Assembly: GCA_017618275.1 (NCBI GenBank)
Contig: JAFZUS010000075.1
Span: forward strand, 1 to 58,069
Direction: 5' to 3'
Source of the DNA: Prevotella sp.
GTDB taxonomy: Bacteria > Bacteroidota > Bacteroidia > Bacteroidales > Bacteroidaceae
DNA: 58,069 nt
Part shown: one piece after another, positions 8,607 through 17,423 of the stretch
Layout: each line of letters starts with the position of its first letter
Position numbering within the stretch: position 1 is the first letter of the stretch
The notes under the pieces: model-generated
Database searches by the model: none
What the model was told of the DNA's origin: nothing
What the model saw: the letters and a program-made list of their open reading frames with translations, nothing else
Position numbers and translations under genes: made by a program

Positions 8607-11600
8607 ATGATAAAAAGAAAGTATATATATCTTCTACTTATTCTGCTTCTGCCAATGGCGCTACACACAGCGACAGCGCAGACGAACCGCCTCTATATGA
8701 GCGATGTCCAGCTTGAGGCAGGGAGTACAAGTACGCTTGATGTCTACATGGAGAACACGACGGATGTGGTAGGTTTCCAGTTCACGCTGACAGTCCCCGA
8801 AGGCATAACGCTGCTGCCTCAAAACGTGAAGTCCTCAGAACGTTTGGCAAAGCATGAGTTAGTGGCTCAATCCATAGGTGCAAACCAATATATGTTTGCA
8901 GCCTACTCCGCCAATAACGAAGCCATCAGCGCTATTCAGGGCGTGTTGTTCACAATCCCTGTGCAGGTGGCATCTGACATAGAGGACAACGTAAGATATG
9001 AGCTGAGCATGACACAGGCCGTCATGGGTAACAAGAATGGCAACAATGTTCTGGCATCGGCTTCTGGAAGTAAAATATTCGTTGCCGGCCTTCCAAACCT
9101 GCATGTCACCTCAGTGGATTGCTCTGAAGCTGTTGCCGGCCGGAAGATGACTGTCACATGGCGTGTGCGTAACGACGGGGCTGGTCCGACGGGCGATATC
9201 GGCTGGAAGGACTATGTGTGGCTGACACCCGACATTCAGGGTGGCATGAATATGACTGGCCTCAAACTCTTACAGACAATAGACAACGTGACTGCACTAC
9301 AGCCCGGTGAATGGTATGACAACAGCATTGAGGTAGAGTTGGAAGAGCGTAAGTATGGCAAATACCATATTGTCGTTACCTCTGACATGTATGGCTTTGA
9401 CAAGATGGAATTGTCACCTGCTGGCAATGCGCTTCCCGAAGTCTATCAACCTGAAACGGAAGACTATGGCTATCTCTTCGCTACTGGCACTGCAAGTTAT
9501 GACCAGTTGGTGGAATCAGGTGAAAGCAAGGGGCGTAGCGACAACTTCTTCTATAAACGCATCAACATCGCTGTGCCACCACTTCCCAACCTGAGGGTGA
9601 GCCAAGTGGTTGCCGTAGTCGACAACGGTCTGCCCGACGGCTGGTCTGGAGGATTTATCATATCAGATTCTGGATTAGCCAGTTCCTCACTGTTTTATTC
9701 TATTAAGAAAATCAAGGTGACTGCTCGCATAACGAATACGGGTGAGGCTCCTGTCAGCAATGCAGTGGTTAGGGATGCCCTCTATATGTCCCATAGCGAG
9801 GATATGACCGGTGATGTTTATAAGATGGCAGTGAAAAACGACACGCTGAACATACAACCTGGCGGAGAACAACTCATCACATTCTCCACACAGTTGCCCT
9901 ATGTCTGGAGCGGAGACACTTGGTTCCATGTACATGTGGACACCAAAGATGCGGTTTATGAGGGTGCTGCCACTACCGACAATCTCGGCACGAGCGGTAA
10001 GATTGAATGTTTGCAGGCACCCACGCCCGATTTCAAGGTTACCAGCGTCAGCGTTCCCAAGCAGGTGACACTCGGCATTCCATTCGACGTGACATACAAA
10101 GTAAAGAACGTCGGTCCCGGCAAGCCCTACTCTACGGGCTGGACGGACCGTATATATGTATCAAACAGTAACTCAACTGCTGGAGCTTCCCGCGTAGAAT
10201 CACATCGGCAAACGGGCGGTTTTGTAATGGATGAAAAAGGCAACGTCCAATATAATGGTGACAACTATACGGCAACACGTAGTGTGAAGCTAAACAATTT
10301 GACTGCCGGTACCTATTATATATATGTTAAGACGGACACTGAAGATGACGTGTATGAGTATGACGGTGAAGGCAATAACTGGTCAGAACCAGTGGCTACG
10401 CTGGTCGTTGCTGCCGACCTGACTGCAGAGTTGCTATCGGTCTCTCCCGACACGTTGTACAACAACTCACAAACCACCATCAGGTGGAAGGTGAAGAACA
10501 TTGGAAATGGAACCCTTCAGAACATAGCCCTGACAGATGCTTTCTATGCCACTCCAGTCAACGGTAATACTTCACATTATTTAGGACGGTCTACAAACAC
10601 CGTATCGATAGCCCCTGGTAGCGAGAAAGTATTGATGGCCAATATCACCCTGCCTAACAACAGTCAGCTCAATGGCAATATGTCGGTATTCGTCAAAACG
10701 AATACTAATGGTGTGGTGGAGTCAACGACAGGTAACAACATCTCGGCAGGTATCGTCAAGCCCTTCAAGTATGAGGAAGAAGCAGTCAACAATCCTCATC
10801 CACCCATTACCATTGGAAGTCGCCCCAATTTGGTGGTAGCCAATGTGACGGTTTCTGCAACCATCACGTCTGGACAAGAGGCAGACATCAGTTACCAGTT
10901 GAAGAACATCGGAGCAGGTGCAACAGGAGTACAAGTCAAGCAGGAAGTGTACCTGTCGCAGAGCGCCTCCTTCAACAGTCAGTCGGCAATAGCATGTGAG
11001 ATCGTCAGCGAGCAACTGTCTTCGATGTCTGATATTCTACTGAAATATAATGGCTCGTTGAACACCTCCATGCGCATCAAGGTACCAGGGAACATCCGTG
11101 GCGGCAAGTATTATCTGCATGTCATCGTCAATAGCGACGGCATGATTGAGGAGACAAAATATACCGACAATTCAGCCTCCGCATATTGTCAAGTCAATGG
11201 CAGTTTGCCCGACTTGGAACTGAGCGGTCTCACGGTACCAACAGCAGTGAAGACATCCGTACCTTTCGATGTGAAATGGACTATGGCTAATGTGGGTACA
11301 TGGGATGCTGTTCAGACAGTCTGTGATGTCTGGCTGACGGCAAGCGAAAAGCCTGTGAAGCTTTTGAAGACAGTGGAGGTAGAGGCTTTAGCCACTCATA
11401 AGAGTTCCAATAAGTCTGTTACCATTCAATTGGAAGATGATATCGTTGGAAGCTATGGCATCATGGTAGTAGCCGATTCTGCACATCGGCAGAACGAGCT
11501 GTCACGAAGCAACAACCGGCTCACGTCACCTATTACTGTAACCCAGTCGCCACTGCCCAATCTGCATCTCATGAACCTCGACGTTGATGGTCATCTGCAT

Positions 11601-13298
11601 GGCGGTGACACGATTACCGTGACAGCCCTTGTCAGGAACATTGGCAACAACAGCACTCACAAGGAGAAGTGGTCGGACGCATTCTACCTGTCAACCGGTT
11701 ATGAGCTGGATACAAAGAAAGACATCTGTCTTGGTAGTAAAGTTCACGTGGGCGAACTGGCTCAAGACGGCTCTTATGAGTTGACAGCCAAATTGCGCAT
11801 CCCTACGAACGCTCACGGCTACTATCTGTTGTATGCGGTGGCAGACGATGGAAAGAAACTTATCGAGACCTCGCGAGACGACAACACAGCACGTATGTCA
11901 ATCTTCGTGGAAGATATCAACGACCGACCCGCCCAACTGATCGTAGGTCACGTCGCAGCCCCGGCGACAGTGAAGGCCGGAGCTTTAACGGGCATCAGAT
12001 ACTCTGTTGTCAACAATGGCCTCTACCCGGCCACTGGCGTCCTGCGCGATGCCATTTATCTCTCTGCCGATAACAAATGGGACGAGAGCGATATCATGGT
12101 AGGTGTGGTGGAAGAAAGCGTCGATATACCTCCAGGACAGTCTCTCTACAGAGAGGCCGTCGGTCGTGTTACTAATGTCTCGGAAGGTGACTACAATGTC
12201 ATCGTACGTACCAATTCCACCCATACTATCGTCGAGTCTGATTACGATGACAATATGTGTGTTGAGACATCATCGTGCAGAGTCAACTTCTCACAACTGT
12301 CGTTAGGGGGCGGCCCAGCCACCTTCTACCAAAAGGGCTATTTCAAGCTGCCCGTGGAGGATGTAGGACAGAGTGCCACGATAGGCTTCACCTTAGGACA
12401 TGAACTAGACCAGCAGGCTGGTCTCTACGTGGCCTACGAGCGCGTACCCTCTACCGCCAGGTTCGACTATGCATCGTCGCACCTGAACACCACTAATCAG
12501 AGCGTTCTGGTACCCAATGCCAAGCCAGGAACCTACTATGTGCTGGCTCAGAGAAACGACATCGACCCCAATGGCTACAACCGTTGGGTAACAAGCAAGA
12601 TCGAAGGCGGCAAACACTGGACGGTAGTGATTCCCATACCCGAATTAATTGACATGGGCGAGATAGCCATGAATCTCTCTGCCCGTGAGGTGCAGTTTGG
12701 CGCCACTCGACTAAGCATACGTGAGGGAGGTACCGACGGATGGGTTACCACCGACATTCAAGGGGCATTGTTCGACAGCATCATGGACTTCCGTCTGGTG
12801 CGCAATAAGGATATGATTCCTATCGAGACGCTGACCTATAACGACCAGACCTCTACCAGAGTGACTTTCAACCTGAACAGGGCTGAGACAGGAGTCTACG
12901 ATGTGGTGTCGGAACTACCCGACGGCACACAAGCCACCCTACCGAACGGATTCACGGTAGTGCCAGGGGTAAGTTCTGCATTAGGGGTGAAGATTGACAT
13001 GCCACACTGGATTCGCAGGGATAATTACGTTCCTATAACTATTACCTATGCCAACAGTGGAAATACAGATGTCGTCATTCGCGAATTCCTTTTTGCAACC
13101 GAAGATGGCGTGCTTTCTACAACGATGGACGGTTTGTTGAAAGAACCACAGCATGAACTCCATCTTTTACCTGATGGCAAACAGGATAGTCGTGGTTATA
13201 TCACCATACCTCCAGGCATGCAGAGTGCAATCAGATGCTACTTCAAACAAAGACCCGAAGTAACACCCGCTCATTTGACATTGTATTTAGTTAATTAG
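8607..13298 (+). CDS. 1563-residue cohesin-like/CARDB secreted protein
   Basis: The signal peptide ends near residue 25 (TATAQ). Residues 27-155 resemble a cohesin-like sandwich (VQLEAGSTSTLDVYMENT, VVGFQFTLTVPEGI). Eight CARDB-like modules follow, starting near residues 161, 327, 473, 603, 739, 867, 982 and 1109. Each has the signature LPxLxVxxVxxP, then VKNxGxG, then IYxSxxxxxD. Residues 1225-1345 resemble a pre-peptidase C-terminal sandwich, and 1350-1563 hold IPT-like and ITYANSGNTD segments. The protein ends abruptly with LYLVN and has no T9SS sorting domain, so it must be retained by partners or by another route. It starts 3 bases after the preceding gene. Its C-terminal modules are ones I associate with RHS-containing giant proteins, and the next gene encodes the RHS part. 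Confidence 0.75.
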   Translation: MIKRKYIYLLLILLLPMALHTATAQTNRLYMSDVQLEAGSTSTLDVYMENTTDVVGFQFTLTVPEGITLLPQNVKSSERLAKHELVAQSIGANQYMFAAYSANNEAISAIQGVLFTIPVQVASDIEDNVRYELSMTQAVMGNKNGNNVLASASGSKIFVAGLPNLHVTSVDCSEAVAGRKMTVTWRVRNDGAGPTGDIGWKDYVWLTPDIQGGMNMTGLKLLQTIDNVTALQPGEWYDNSIEVELEERKYGKYHIVVTSDMYGFDKMELSPAGNALPEVYQPETEDYGYLFATGTASYDQLVESGESKGRSDNFFYKRINIAVPPLPNLRVSQVVAVVDNGLPDGWSGGFIISDSGLASSSLFYSIKKIKVTARITNTGEAPVSNAVVRDALYMSHSEDMTGDVYKMAVKNDTLNIQPGGEQLITFSTQLPYVWSGDTWFHVHVDTKDAVYEGAATTDNLGTSGKIECLQAPTPDFKVTSVSVPKQVTLGIPFDVTYKVKNVGPGKPYSTGWTDRIYVSNSNSTAGASRVESHRQTGGFVMDEKGNVQYNGDNYTATRSVKLNNLTAGTYYIYVKTDTEDDVYEYDGEGNNWSEPVATLVVAADLTAELLSVSPDTLYNNSQTTIRWKVKNIGNGTLQNIALTDAFYATPVNGNTSHYLGRSTNTVSIAPGSEKVLMANITLPNNSQLNGNMSVFVKTNTNGVVESTTGNNISAGIVKPFKYEEEAVNNPHPPITIGSRPNLVVANVTVSATITSGQEADISYQLKNIGAGATGVQVKQEVYLSQSASFNSQSAIACEIVSEQLSSMSDILLKYNGSLNTSMRIKVPGNIRGGKYYLHVIVNSDGMIEETKYTDNSASAYCQVNGSLPDLELSGLTVPTAVKTSVPFDVKWTMANVGTWDAVQTVCDVWLTASEKPVKLLKTVEVEALATHKSSNKSVTIQLEDDIVGSYGIMVVADSAHRQNELSRSNNRLTSPITVTQSPLPNLHLMNLDVDGHLHGGDTITVTALVRNIGNNSTHKEKWSDAFYLSTGYELDTKKDICLGSKVHVGELAQDGSYELTAKLRIPTNAHGYYLLYAVADDGKKLIETSRDDNTARMSIFVEDINDRPAQLIVGHVAAPATVKAGALTGIRYSVVNNGLYPATGVLRDAIYLSADNKWDESDIMVGVVEESVDIPPGQSLYREAVGRVTNVSEGDYNVIVRTNSTHTIVESDYDDNMCVETSSCRVNFSQLSLGGGPATFYQKGYFKLPVEDVGQSATIGFTLGHELDQQAGLYVAYERVPSTARFDYASSHLNTTNQSVLVPNAKPGTYYVLAQRNDIDPNGYNRWVTSKIEGGKHWTVVIPIPELIDMGEIAMNLSAREVQFGATRLSIREGGTDGWVTTDIQGALFDSIMDFRLVRNKDMIPIETLTYNDQTSTRVTFNLNRAETGVYDVVSELPDGTQATLPNGFTVVPGVSSALGVKIDMPHWIRRDNYVPITITYANSGNTDVVIREFLFATEDGVLSTTMDGLLKEPQHELHLLPDGKQDSRGYITIPPGMQSAIRCYFKQRPEVTPAHLTLYLVN

Positions 13299-13315
13299 TT
13301 TATCTCATTTGCATT

Positions 13316-16300
13316 ATGAAAAGAATAATCCATACGATATTTTGTCTTCTACTATTTGCCCATACCAATGCCCAGAACATCATACACCCGAAGATAGCTG
13401 GACCAAATGATCTGTGGGTAAACAGCTACAATGGTGTATTGTTCTTTGGTCGGACTGACATGGAGACACAGAATTCAGCCATGCCTATGCAGCTGCGCTT
13501 CTACTATAATAGTTCTGCAACTGATATGGATTACGGTTATGGGCTGGGCTTCTCGTTAGGATTTGAGATGAGCTGTACTGTGGATGAGGATGGAAACGTC
13601 ATGATTACCCAGGGTGATGGTCGTACAGACACCTATATGCGCTATGGCGAGGACTACCAATCGCCTCCAGGAGTGTTCAGCCAGCTGACACATCCTAATT
13701 CCCTTAAATACGTGCTTACGACAAAGGAGGGAGAGAAATATGAGTTTACCACGGAACTGAAGATAAAACTGATGGTTGTGCGTCCTGTATTGGCTTTTGC
13801 AGACGGAGACAGAAGCGGTGGTGGCAATATCGTTAAAAAGCCTGCTAACCGCTATATCAAGCTGACAGCGATGGAAGACCGACACGGCAACCGTACGGAG
13901 TTGAAATACAACAACAATGATTATCTGGTGGAAATCAAGGATGCTGTCGGCCACACCATCAATATGACGTATGAGGGCGGACAACTAATCCGAGCCACTT
14001 CTTCTTTCTATGATGGTAGCTACACCTACAACTATGATTCCAAGAATAGATTGGTAAAGCTTACCGACGGCATGGGCTATACGACGCTCTATGGCTACGA
14101 CAAGCAGAATCACATCAACGAGATTACCGATGCCAATGGTCATAAGACGCTGATCTCCTATAACGGTGTGGGCATGGTGAGTCGTCTAAAGACTGATGTA
14201 AGTGACAAGAGCATTCGCTACGATGGTGACAAGACCGTATTCATCGACTATACCCAACCCAAGAATCTTTATTCCTACTATCGATGGGATGACTTTGGAC
14301 GTGTCATCGAGAAGGTGGGACTGTGCTGCGGTATCCAACAGAAAATGGAGTACGACGAGGACGATAACGTTATCAAACGGACGGATGCCAACGGACACAG
14401 CACCACCTATACGTACGATGACCGGGGCAACATGCTCTCCATGACCGATGCGAAAGGTAATACCGAGCGGTACACCTACGATGACGTGTTCAATAATGTG
14501 ACATCCTTCCAGGACCGTAACGGTAATACTTATCGGTTGGACTATAATAACAAGGGTGATCTGATCTCGCTCACCGGGCCGGAGGAACTGTCTTTCTCTT
14601 TTACCTATAACAATCGTGGATGGGCTGTGACAGCCACTGATGCACTGAATAATGTGACAACAACCAGCTACAATGACGACGGTACGACGGCAGAGGTGAT
14701 GGATGCTGCAGGCAACATTACGACTTACAGTTATGACAGCTATGGACTGTTAAAGAATGTCACTGACCCTGAACAGTTTTCTACGTCGCTCTTCTACGAA
14801 AAGAACGGCTGGCTGAGAGCTGTCATTGACCATATCGGGCATACCACATCTGTGAGTCGTGACAAGGTGGGACAGGTGGTGCGCTTGACCAATGCCAAGA
14901 ACCAGATTACGGCCTATACCTACGACCCCTTAGGACGCATCCTTACGCGTACTGATGCCATGAAGGGGGTGACGCGTATGGAGTATGACGGGCGGGGTAA
15001 TATCATCAGTGTCACTGACCCACTGGGTCGCAAACAGACCCAAACCTATGATGAACGTAACAAGCTACACTCACAGACCAACGCTGCCGGTGAGACCACG
15101 ACATATGACTACGATGCCAAAGGAAACCTGATTGCCATTTTCATGCCTAATGGCAATGTGCAGACTATCGACTACGATGAGAACGACCTCCCGGTGCTGG
15201 TCAGTGATAACATGGGTGTCATTGCCCAATATACCTACGATGCGAATGGCAATGTCCTGACAGTGACCGATGGTGAAGGACGCATCATCACTTATACTTA
15301 TGATGGGCTGAATCGTATGACGAGTCAGACTTTGCCGTCAGGCAGCACGACGAGTTATGCCTACGACGGCAATTCGAATCTGGTGTCAGTGACTGATGCC
15401 AATGGCTCAGTGACAAGCTATACCTATAGTTCGCTCAACCAGCAACTTTCCATAACCGATGTCCTAAATGCCAAAACACAGTTTGAGTACGATGCCAACG
15501 GAAATCTCAAGAAAGCTACTGATGCCAATGGCAACGCCACCACCTATACTTACGACGCATTGAACCACCTTACGGCTATCAGCTACGCCAACGGCCTTTC
15601 AGAGCAGTTTGTCTATGATGAGGTGGGCAGCATTGTGGAGGAATCCGACCGTGCCGGACGCAAAACCAAGATGAATTATGATGCTTTAGGACGTTTACTC
15701 ACACAAACATACGCTGATAACACAAGCGACCGCTATACATACGATGTTGCCGGACAGCTGTTGTCGGCTATCAATAACAATGCAACGGTGAAGTTCACTT
15801 ACGATAGTGCCGGGCGTCTGCTTTCCGAGACTTTAGGAGGAAAAACCACAAGCTATAGTTACGACGTTGCAGCAGGAAAGCGCATCCTGACCTACCCCAG
15901 TGGCATGAAGGTGACAGAGTTGCTGAACGCTCGGGGACAGATAGCATCCCTGTTACAAAACGGCAGTGAGGTGGTGACGATGACCTATAACACGGTAGGT
16001 CAAAAGATCCGGCAGACCTATGCCAACGGCATCACTACTGACTATGCCTATAACGAGAACGGTTGGCTGTCGCAAATTAATGCCAGCAAGGACGTGATGA
16101 AACTTAGTATGGCCTACGATGTATTAGGCAATATGACGTCGCGCACTGACCAACTTAACGGAGAACGGTCGGAAAGTTATGGCTATGACCTGATATCGCA
16201 GTTGACAAGTTTCAAACGTGGAACCAGTGTTGACCACAACTACCAATATGACCTGTTGGGGAATCGCGTTCAGACATTAGAGAACGGTGTTCAGACCACG

Positions 16301-17416
16301 TATAGGGCCAATAACGTGAATGCCTACACCTCTGTCAGCGGACGACTGAACATGACGCCGCAGTATGATGATAATGGCAACCTGACGCGTGAGACCAGCC
16401 ACAAATACGCATACGATTGCAACAACCGCCTCATCGCTCTGGACGATATCACGGCCCGTTACAGCTATGACGCACTGGGACGTCGTATCAGCAAGACGCT
16501 TGCTGGCGTTACCACCAACTTTTTTTACGCTGGCGACCAGATGGTAGAGGAATACAACGGCAACACACTCGCAGCCTCCTATTTATATGGCAACGACATC
16601 GATGAGGTTTTGCAGATAAAACGGGGCAACAATACGTATTATTATCACGCGAACCATCTCGGCTCCACGATGGCACTCACGGACAATGAGGGGAATATCG
16701 CCGAGCGCATCGACTATGATGCATTCGGCATGCCCACCTTCTATGATGCCTCTGGTAATACTCTCGCTGCTTCTGCCATTGGCAATAACATTCTCTTCTC
16801 TGGTCGTGAATACGATGCAGAGTCCCAAACTTACTATTTTCGCGCCCGTACCCAGCACCCCGCCCTCGGACGATTCCTCCAGAAGGATCCATTGAGATAT
16901 GTGGATGGAATGAATGATTATGCGTATGTGGGAAATAATAGTTTGATGATGTATGATAATAGCGGTAATCGTAAAATTAGAATTTCCAAAAGAATAAGAA
17001 TTTCTAAAGGTAAGGCAAAAAAAATAAGAAAATCCATAAGGAAAGGTAATGGCTCTGATTTTATTCCTATTAAAGATGATGTTTATGCTACCTATGATTG
17101 GGAGAATGATATGATTGGAGCGGATGAACTAAGCCAAAAATATGCAGATAGGGCTATGCAGGCACGAAGTGAAAACGAAATCAAGGCATTATATGTAGGA
17201 TATTTTGGAGAATCCTTAATTTATATACCAAGATCATTAATAAAAACACCTTTTCTGGATGAAGCGTTATCACCAATATTGGATCCAATTCAAGAATGGT
17301 TGGGAGATAAGTTTAAGGAACTTGCAGAGGACTATTTAAATAGTAAAGATAAGCCTAAATCGGATACGAAGCATGACTGTAGTACTCCATACAAGAGTGG
17401 TAGTAGAACGCAATAA
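13316..17416 (+). CDS. Secreted RHS/YD-repeat protein with variable tip
   Basis: The 1366-residue protein has a Sec signal peptide (core IIHTIFCLLLFAHTNAQ) and an RHS N-terminal plug-like region (GVLFFGRTD, YGLGFSLGFEM). Several dozen YD repeats (GNxxxxTDxxGxxTxYTYD) at about residues 215-1080 should form the hollow RHS shell. The RHS core (YYHANHLGSTMALTD, DYDAFG, GREYD, YYFRARTQHPALGRFLQKDPL, NDYAYVGNN) lies at 1105-1215. The final 150 residues form a distinct tip: a Lys/Arg-rich stretch, then an acidic helical part. DNA there is AT-rich. No PAAR, VgrG or T9SS sorting domain is present. The tip could be a toxin or a species-specific module, but no immunity-like gene follows. The gaps to its neighbours are 17 and 7 bases. 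Confidence 0.88.
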   Translation: MKRIIHTIFCLLLFAHTNAQNIIHPKIAGPNDLWVNSYNGVLFFGRTDMETQNSAMPMQLRFYYNSSATDMDYGYGLGFSLGFEMSCTVDEDGNVMITQGDGRTDTYMRYGEDYQSPPGVFSQLTHPNSLKYVLTTKEGEKYEFTTELKIKLMVVRPVLAFADGDRSGGGNIVKKPANRYIKLTAMEDRHGNRTELKYNNNDYLVEIKDAVGHTINMTYEGGQLIRATSSFYDGSYTYNYDSKNRLVKLTDGMGYTTLYGYDKQNHINEITDANGHKTLISYNGVGMVSRLKTDVSDKSIRYDGDKTVFIDYTQPKNLYSYYRWDDFGRVIEKVGLCCGIQQKMEYDEDDNVIKRTDANGHSTTYTYDDRGNMLSMTDAKGNTERYTYDDVFNNVTSFQDRNGNTYRLDYNNKGDLISLTGPEELSFSFTYNNRGWAVTATDALNNVTTTSYNDDGTTAEVMDAAGNITTYSYDSYGLLKNVTDPEQFSTSLFYEKNGWLRAVIDHIGHTTSVSRDKVGQVVRLTNAKNQITAYTYDPLGRILTRTDAMKGVTRMEYDGRGNIISVTDPLGRKQTQTYDERNKLHSQTNAAGETTTYDYDAKGNLIAIFMPNGNVQTIDYDENDLPVLVSDNMGVIAQYTYDANGNVLTVTDGEGRIITYTYDGLNRMTSQTLPSGSTTSYAYDGNSNLVSVTDANGSVTSYTYSSLNQQLSITDVLNAKTQFEYDANGNLKKATDANGNATTYTYDALNHLTAISYANGLSEQFVYDEVGSIVEESDRAGRKTKMNYDALGRLLTQTYADNTSDRYTYDVAGQLLSAINNNATVKFTYDSAGRLLSETLGGKTTSYSYDVAAGKRILTYPSGMKVTELLNARGQIASLLQNGSEVVTMTYNTVGQKIRQTYANGITTDYAYNENGWLSQINASKDVMKLSMAYDVLGNMTSRTDQLNGERSESYGYDLISQLTSFKRGTSVDHNYQYDLLGNRVQTLENGVQTTYRANNVNAYTSVSGRLNMTPQYDDNGNLTRETSHKYAYDCNNRLIALDDITARYSYDALGRRISKTLAGVTTNFFYAGDQMVEEYNGNTLAASYLYGNDIDEVLQIKRGNNTYYYHANHLGSTMALTDNEGNIAERIDYDAFGMPTFYDASGNTLAASAIGNNILFSGREYDAESQTYYFRARTQHPALGRFLQKDPLRYVDGMNDYAYVGNNSLMMYDNSGNRKIRISKRIRISKGKAKKIRKSIRKGNGSDFIPIKDDVYATYDWENDMIGADELSQKYADRAMQARSENEIKALYVGYFGESLIYIPRSLIKTPFLDEALSPILDPIQEWLGDKFKELAEDYLNSKDKPKSDTKHDCSTPYKSGSRTQ

Positions 17417-17423
17417 ATTGTAG

